Positions 13,473 through 16,689 of a stretch of 16,689 bases of DNA are shown here, piece by piece. The stretch comes from JBDSLU01 sp031407765 (GTDB taxonomy: Bacteria > Acidobacteriota > Vicinamibacteria > Vicinamibacterales > Vicinamibacteraceae): positions 1-16,689 of the forward strand of contig JANOIR010000310.1 in assembly GCA_031407765.1 (NCBI GenBank). Direction: 5' to 3'. The notes beneath the pieces were generated by a model. The model was given only the letters and a program-made list of their open reading frames with translations. It did no database searches and was not told the DNA's origin. The position numbers and the translations under genes were made by a program. Positions within the stretch are counted from its first letter, which is position 1, and each line of letters begins with the position of its first letter.

Positions 13473-14558
13473 ATGGCCATCAAGCAGAGCGCGCTCATCC
13501 GCGACCGCCGCGCCTTTCTGGGCACGGCGGCGATGACGCTGGCGGCCGCTGAGCTCGGCGGGCTGGGCCTGGCGGCGATGACCGCGGGCAGCTCACGCCA
13601 GCTCACGGCCGTTGGCGACGCGACGGCGTGGATCAATTCGCCGCCGCTGTCGACCACGAGCCTGCTCGGCAAGCCTGTCCTCGTCCAGTTCGGCACGTAC
13701 ACGTGCATCAACTGGCTCCGGACGCTTCCATACATTCGCGCCTGGCATCAGCGATACATGCCGGGACTGGCCGTGATCGGCGTACACACGCCCGAGTTCG
13801 CCTTCGAAAAGGACCTCGACAACGTGCGTCGCGCGATGCCGCACCTGAACGTCGGCTTCCCGCTGGTGCTCGACAACGACTATGCCATCTGGCGGGCCTT
13901 CGACAACCACTACTGGCCCGCGCTCTACCTCCTCGACGCCGGCGGACGCGTCCGCTACCACCACATCGGCGAGGGCGAGTACGAGCGATCGGAGCAGGCC
14001 ATTCAGCGGCTGCTCGCGGCCCCAGGGGGCGCGGGCGCAACAGGCGACGACCGCCGCGTCGCGCCGGTCGCGGCGACGGGATTCGAGCTGCCCTCCGACT
14101 GGCAGAACCTGCGGTCTCCCGAGATCTACCTTGGGCACGACCGCACCGAGGGCCTCGCCTCGCCCGGCGGTGCGTCCCTGGCGAAGCGCCGCGCCTACAA
14201 GGTCCCGGCGCGGCTGGATCTCAATCGCTGGGCCCTCGACGGCGAGTGGACGATGGAGAACCAGCCGACGGTCCTGGGCAGCGCCCCTGGCCGGATCGTC
14301 TGCCGCTTTCACGCCCGGGACGTCCACCTTGTCATGGGGCCACGGCATCGCGATGGCCAGGCGCGCTTCCGCGTCTCGATCGACGGTCAGCCGCCCGGTT
14401 CGGCGCGGGGCGTTGACGTCGACGGGGACGGCGCCGGCACCGTCATCGACAAGCGGTTGTACCAGCTGATTCGGCAGCCCGGGCCAATCGTCGATCGGAC
14501 GTTCGAGATCGCGTTCCTCGACGCCGGTGTGGAAGCGTTCGCGTTCACATTCGGCTGA
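13473..14558 (+). CDS. Tat-type exported redoxin/TlpA-like protein with a single active-site cysteine
   Basis: A 361-residue protein. RDRRAFLGTAAMTLAAAELG is a twin-arginine (Tat) signal, placing it outside the cytoplasmic membrane. Residues about 50-190 form a thioredoxin-like domain with FGTYTCINWLRTLPYIRAWH, then GVHTPEFAFEKD and a WPALYLLD turn that supplies the cis-Pro. The usual CxxC of DipZ/TlpA relatives (TYSCINCLRT) is C78-I-N-W81 here, so it cannot form the standard disulfide; a peroxidase-like or single-Cys role is possible. I recall CINW forms in other soil bacteria, so this is probably a family variant rather than damage. The C-terminal 170 residues are a beta-rich domain with RIVCRFHARDVHLVMG, as in DipZ C-terminal regions. 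ATG 13473 follows the preceding stop by 5 bp. Confidence 0.88.
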   Translation: MAIKQSALIRDRRAFLGTAAMTLAAAELGGLGLAAMTAGSSRQLTAVGDATAWINSPPLSTTSLLGKPVLVQFGTYTCINWLRTLPYIRAWHQRYMPGLAVIGVHTPEFAFEKDLDNVRRAMPHLNVGFPLVLDNDYAIWRAFDNHYWPALYLLDAGGRVRYHHIGEGEYERSEQAIQRLLAAPGGAGATGDDRRVAPVAATGFELPSDWQNLRSPEIYLGHDRTEGLASPGGASLAKRRAYKVPARLDLNRWALDGEWTMENQPTVLGSAPGRIVCRFHARDVHLVMGPRHRDGQARFRVSIDGQPPGSARGVDVDGDGAGTVIDKRLYQLIRQPGPIVDRTFEIAFLDAGVEAFAFTFG

Positions 14559-14596
14559 CGCGAGGGCACCAAGACACCGTATTAGAATCGACGCCC

Positions 14597-15169
14597 ATGG
14601 CAGCCCACACTCTCGCCGCCGCAAGCCTCATGCTGACTCTGACGGCGTCATCACTGGCAGCGCAGTCGCCGGCTCCGGCACAGCCGCGGCCGCGGCCGCC
14701 GCAGACCTACCCGGCGTTCCTTCAGGCGCAATACGCCTCGCTCAAGCGCTACATCACCCGTTCTGCCGAAACGATGCCGGCCGAGCACTTCCCCTTCAAG
14801 CCGGCGCCTGAGGTCATGACCTACGCCGGCCTGCTCGGCCACATCATCGATGTGCAGTACGGCTTCTGCAACGCGGTCAAAGGCGGCGCCAACCCGGCCG
14901 CCGGCAAGGCGTTGGACACACTCACCGACAAGGCGGCGTTGGTACCCGCGGTCAAAGACGCCTTCGCCTACTGTGACGATGCGTTCGCCGCGCTGACCAA
15001 CGAGAACGCGTTGGAGATGTTGACCATAGGTACCCCGCCGAACCAGCGTCACGTGGCGCGAGCCAACCAGTTGACCATGGTCATCACTCACGGCAACGAG
15101 CACTACGGCAACCTGGTCACCTACCTGCGCATCCACGGCATCGTGCCGCCGTCTTCGACACCGCAGTAG
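14597..15169 (+). CDS. Exported DinB-like protein
   Basis: A 190-residue protein with a signal peptide (about 1-22, MAAHTLAAASLMLTLTASSLA, then AQ) and a Pro-rich linker, followed by a DinB-type four-helix bundle. Candidate metal ligands are the His in LLGHIIDVQYGFC (about residue 82) and the two in MVITHGNEHYGNLVTYLR (about 165-170), the family's usual spacing. DinB proteins resemble thiol-dependent, metal-binding enzymes, but most members have no known reaction. Export makes a role with envelope or extracellular substrates likely. It follows the redoxin by 38 bp; the gap has an AT-richer stretch (tattagaat) that could be a -10 element, so it may have its own promoter. The ribosome site is weak. 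Confidence 0.88.
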   Translation: MAAHTLAAASLMLTLTASSLAAQSPAPAQPRPRPPQTYPAFLQAQYASLKRYITRSAETMPAEHFPFKPAPEVMTYAGLLGHIIDVQYGFCNAVKGGANPAAGKALDTLTDKAALVPAVKDAFAYCDDAFAALTNENALEMLTIGTPPNQRHVARANQLTMVITHGNEHYGNLVTYLRIHGIVPPSSTPQ

Positions 15170-15195
15170 ACGCATGGCGCGATGAGACTCGCGGC

Positions 15196-16638
15196 TCAGG
15201 AGCGGGCAATCGGAACGGGGCCGGGCCCGGGCGAGTCCGGCGGAGCAGGCACCGAGAGGGCGGCCGGCTGCACGCGTGCGGATTCTGGCGGCTCGCGGGC
15301 AGGACTCCGCTGCCGCATCGAGAGCCAGCAGACGTGGTGCAGCGATCGCAGCGAAGCGATTCCTTGCGCGTCCAGCAAACCCGCGGCCGCGTCGCGCTCC
15401 GCGTCGGACAACAGGTCGTGTGCGTCGCGCATCAACGCCTGGGCCTCGCGCGGATCGGGGCTCGCTTCGACGCGCTGACGGATGGCGTCGAGCTTCGCGA
15501 GCTCCGATCGGAGCAGGCTCCTCCGCCCCTTCACGTGCTCGTTCCGCCGATACCGGACGACGAACTGGAGCGCCGCCGCGAGCGCCGCGATGCTCGACGC
15601 GACGAACGACAGGCGGCCCAGCCGGTCGGACGTCAGCAGATCGTTGCGGTGATAGTAGATGTCGGCCGCCGGGTGCAGGAGCAGGCTCGCGACGGCGCGC
15701 CCGTTCTGTTCGCTGAGGTCGTACTGCAGATCGCGCGCGAAGCGCGGGTCGTAGATCACCTCGAGCAGATCGCGGACTACGCGGCCCGGCAGATCGGCGC
15801 GGCCCACCAGCAGCTGCGTCGTGGTGATCGTCGGTACTGGTTCAGCCGGAATCCGCCGGTCCGGCCCATAGAGCCCCGACGGAATGAATCCAGGCCGCGT
15901 GCCGGGGATCGACTTTGCCAGCGCATCGTGATCGCGGATCGGCACCAGGCGGTACTCCCCGCCACTGACCAGCCCTTCGATGAGGTCGCTGTGCAGCGTC
16001 TGTGTCCTGCTGACTGCCGTCATCAGCCCGGCCTCGAAATCCGTGGCCATCCCTCCCTTGGGCCGCACGATCGCGACGCGCGGGGCCGGCCCGTTCGGAG
16101 AGGCCGCCGTCAAACCGTAGTACTCCAGTACGCGCTCGCCGAGCGTCGCCGGCTGTCCGGGCTGCCTCGCGCCCGGATTCACGGCGCCGGCGAGGTCGCG
16201 GAACTCCTGCACCGGACTCGCGTTGGGCACGAACACCATGAAGTACTGCGGTTCCAGCGCCGCGAGCGCCACGACGCCGCTCGCCTTCGCCGCGTCGTCG
16301 TCCGCGCTGTTGATGGTGGCGAGATCGATGCGTTCGTTCCGATCGAGGAGCGCGCCGACGTTTCCTGGCGAAGCAGTGGCGAGCAGTTCCAGCTGGTAGC
16401 CCGACTTCTCCTGCAGGTAGCGGTTCAGCACCGTGCCCATCCGGTAGCTGGATCCGGTTGTGGTGCCAAGCGCGATTCGGAAGGTCCGGCGGCCGTTGCC
16501 TGACCCGATCTCACGGGCACGGTCGCGAAGGTGATAGGCGAGATCCGGCGCCAGGAACTGCAGGGCGGCAATCACCAGCACGCTCCCGACGCCGATCGCT
16601 CCGACCAGCCCCGCTGCCCACCAGCCCCGCATGCGCAT
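15196..16638 (-). CDS. Membrane-anchored orphan TAXI-type solute-binding protein
   Basis: A 480-residue protein transcribed leftward, convergent to the DinB-like gene. An N-terminal membrane segment (about 8-29: AAGLVGAIGVGSVLVIAALQ) precedes a TRAP-associated TAXI-type binding domain (about 50-330: RIALGTTTGSSYRMGTVLNR, then TASPGNVGALLDRNERIDLA and YFMVFVPNASPVQEFRDLAG). A second membrane segment (about 341-361: LSFVASSIAALAAALQFVV) is followed by RYRR and a roughly 115-residue charged, helical, probably cytoplasmic tail (KLDAIRQRVEASPDPREAQA). Ordinary TAXI receptors are soluble periplasmic proteins of about 320 residues without the tail. No TRAP membrane subunits are nearby, so transport is doubtful and a sensing role is possible. 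ATG 16638 or ATG 16632 could be the start; neither has a strong ribosome site. Confidence 0.88.
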   Translation of the reverse strand: MRMRGWWAAGLVGAIGVGSVLVIAALQFLAPDLAYHLRDRAREIGSGNGRRTFRIALGTTTGSSYRMGTVLNRYLQEKSGYQLELLATASPGNVGALLDRNERIDLATINSADDDAAKASGVVALAALEPQYFMVFVPNASPVQEFRDLAGAVNPGARQPGQPATLGERVLEYYGLTAASPNGPAPRVAIVRPKGGMATDFEAGLMTAVSRTQTLHSDLIEGLVSGGEYRLVPIRDHDALAKSIPGTRPGFIPSGLYGPDRRIPAEPVPTITTTQLLVGRADLPGRVVRDLLEVIYDPRFARDLQYDLSEQNGRAVASLLLHPAADIYYHRNDLLTSDRLGRLSFVASSIAALAAALQFVVRYRRNEHVKGRRSLLRSELAKLDAIRQRVEASPDPREAQALMRDAHDLLSDAERDAAAGLLDAQGIASLRSLHHVCWLSMRQRSPAREPPESARVQPAALSVPAPPDSPGPGPVPIARS

Positions 16639-16689
16639 GCGAGCGAGATGATAGCAATCCTGCGGAGAGGCGTCGAACGCGCCGGCGCC
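16639..16689. other. Right-edge intergenic stretch
   Basis: These 51 bases lie upstream of the TAXI-like gene, so its leftward promoter may start here. No clear promoter boxes, repeats or coding frame are visible. Confidence 0.3.

Noticed and set aside
15334..16503. A 389-codon plus-strand frame opposite the TAXI-like gene
   Set aside because: No recognisable domain and no ribosome site; the minus-strand gene explains the region.

Overview
The window is GC-rich (by eye about two thirds G+C), densely coded DNA with short intergenic gaps. The mix of genes is typical of soil Acidobacteriota, perhaps the Vicinamibacteria: a giant propeller/Y_Y_Y histidine kinase, a FixJ-type regulator, a secreted DinB protein, an exported redoxin with a TYTCINWLRT motif, and a cupin fused to an epoxide hydrolase. 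This assignment is inference from gene style; there is no rRNA or other marker gene.

Layout. (a) 1-2377: the start of a VOC/glyoxalase-fold gene runs leftward off the edge, divergent from an EamA-family exporter. The exporter is followed by a substrate-binding-type protein broken by a one-base frameshift near 1491-1493. (b) 2466-8146: a signalling block. A FixJ-like regulator whose receiver has lost its phosphorylation site is transcribed leftward. Divergently, a GH16-like lipoprotein, a sensor kinase with about 14 propeller repeats and a NarL-type response regulator form one overlapping operon. The divergent gap contains three short dyads at a 25-bp period and a 9-bp stem-loop. (c) 8283-9605: a DoxX-like membrane protein that appears to start at CTG, then a monoglyceride-lipase-like alpha/beta hydrolase. 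(d) 9606-10195: a scar with a possible 5' gene fragment and an internally deleted transposase relic on the minus strand. (e) 10196-10429: a small DUF7660-like gene. (f) 10430-15169: a hairpin-rich leader followed by a rightward run of exported proteins: metallo-beta-lactamase-fold hydrolase, cupin/epoxide-hydrolase fusion, Tat-type redoxin with one cysteine of the usual pair, and DinB-like protein. (g) 15196-16638: convergent to that run, an orphan TAXI-type solute-binding protein anchored by two membrane segments.

How the parts may work together. The lipoprotein, kinase and regulator look like one surface-sensing unit. The exported hydrolase/redoxin run looks like an envelope detoxification or processing cluster, but its substrate cannot be read from sequence. 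The points most worth checking are the leader upstream of the metallo-hydrolase, where a 16-bp stem competes with a 10-bp upstream pairing; the phosphorylation-dead regulator facing an intact two-component operon; and a 15-bp element (one mismatch) shared by the leaders of the lipoprotein and cupin/epoxide-hydrolase genes. No CRISPR array, tRNA, rRNA, prophage or complete mobile element was seen.
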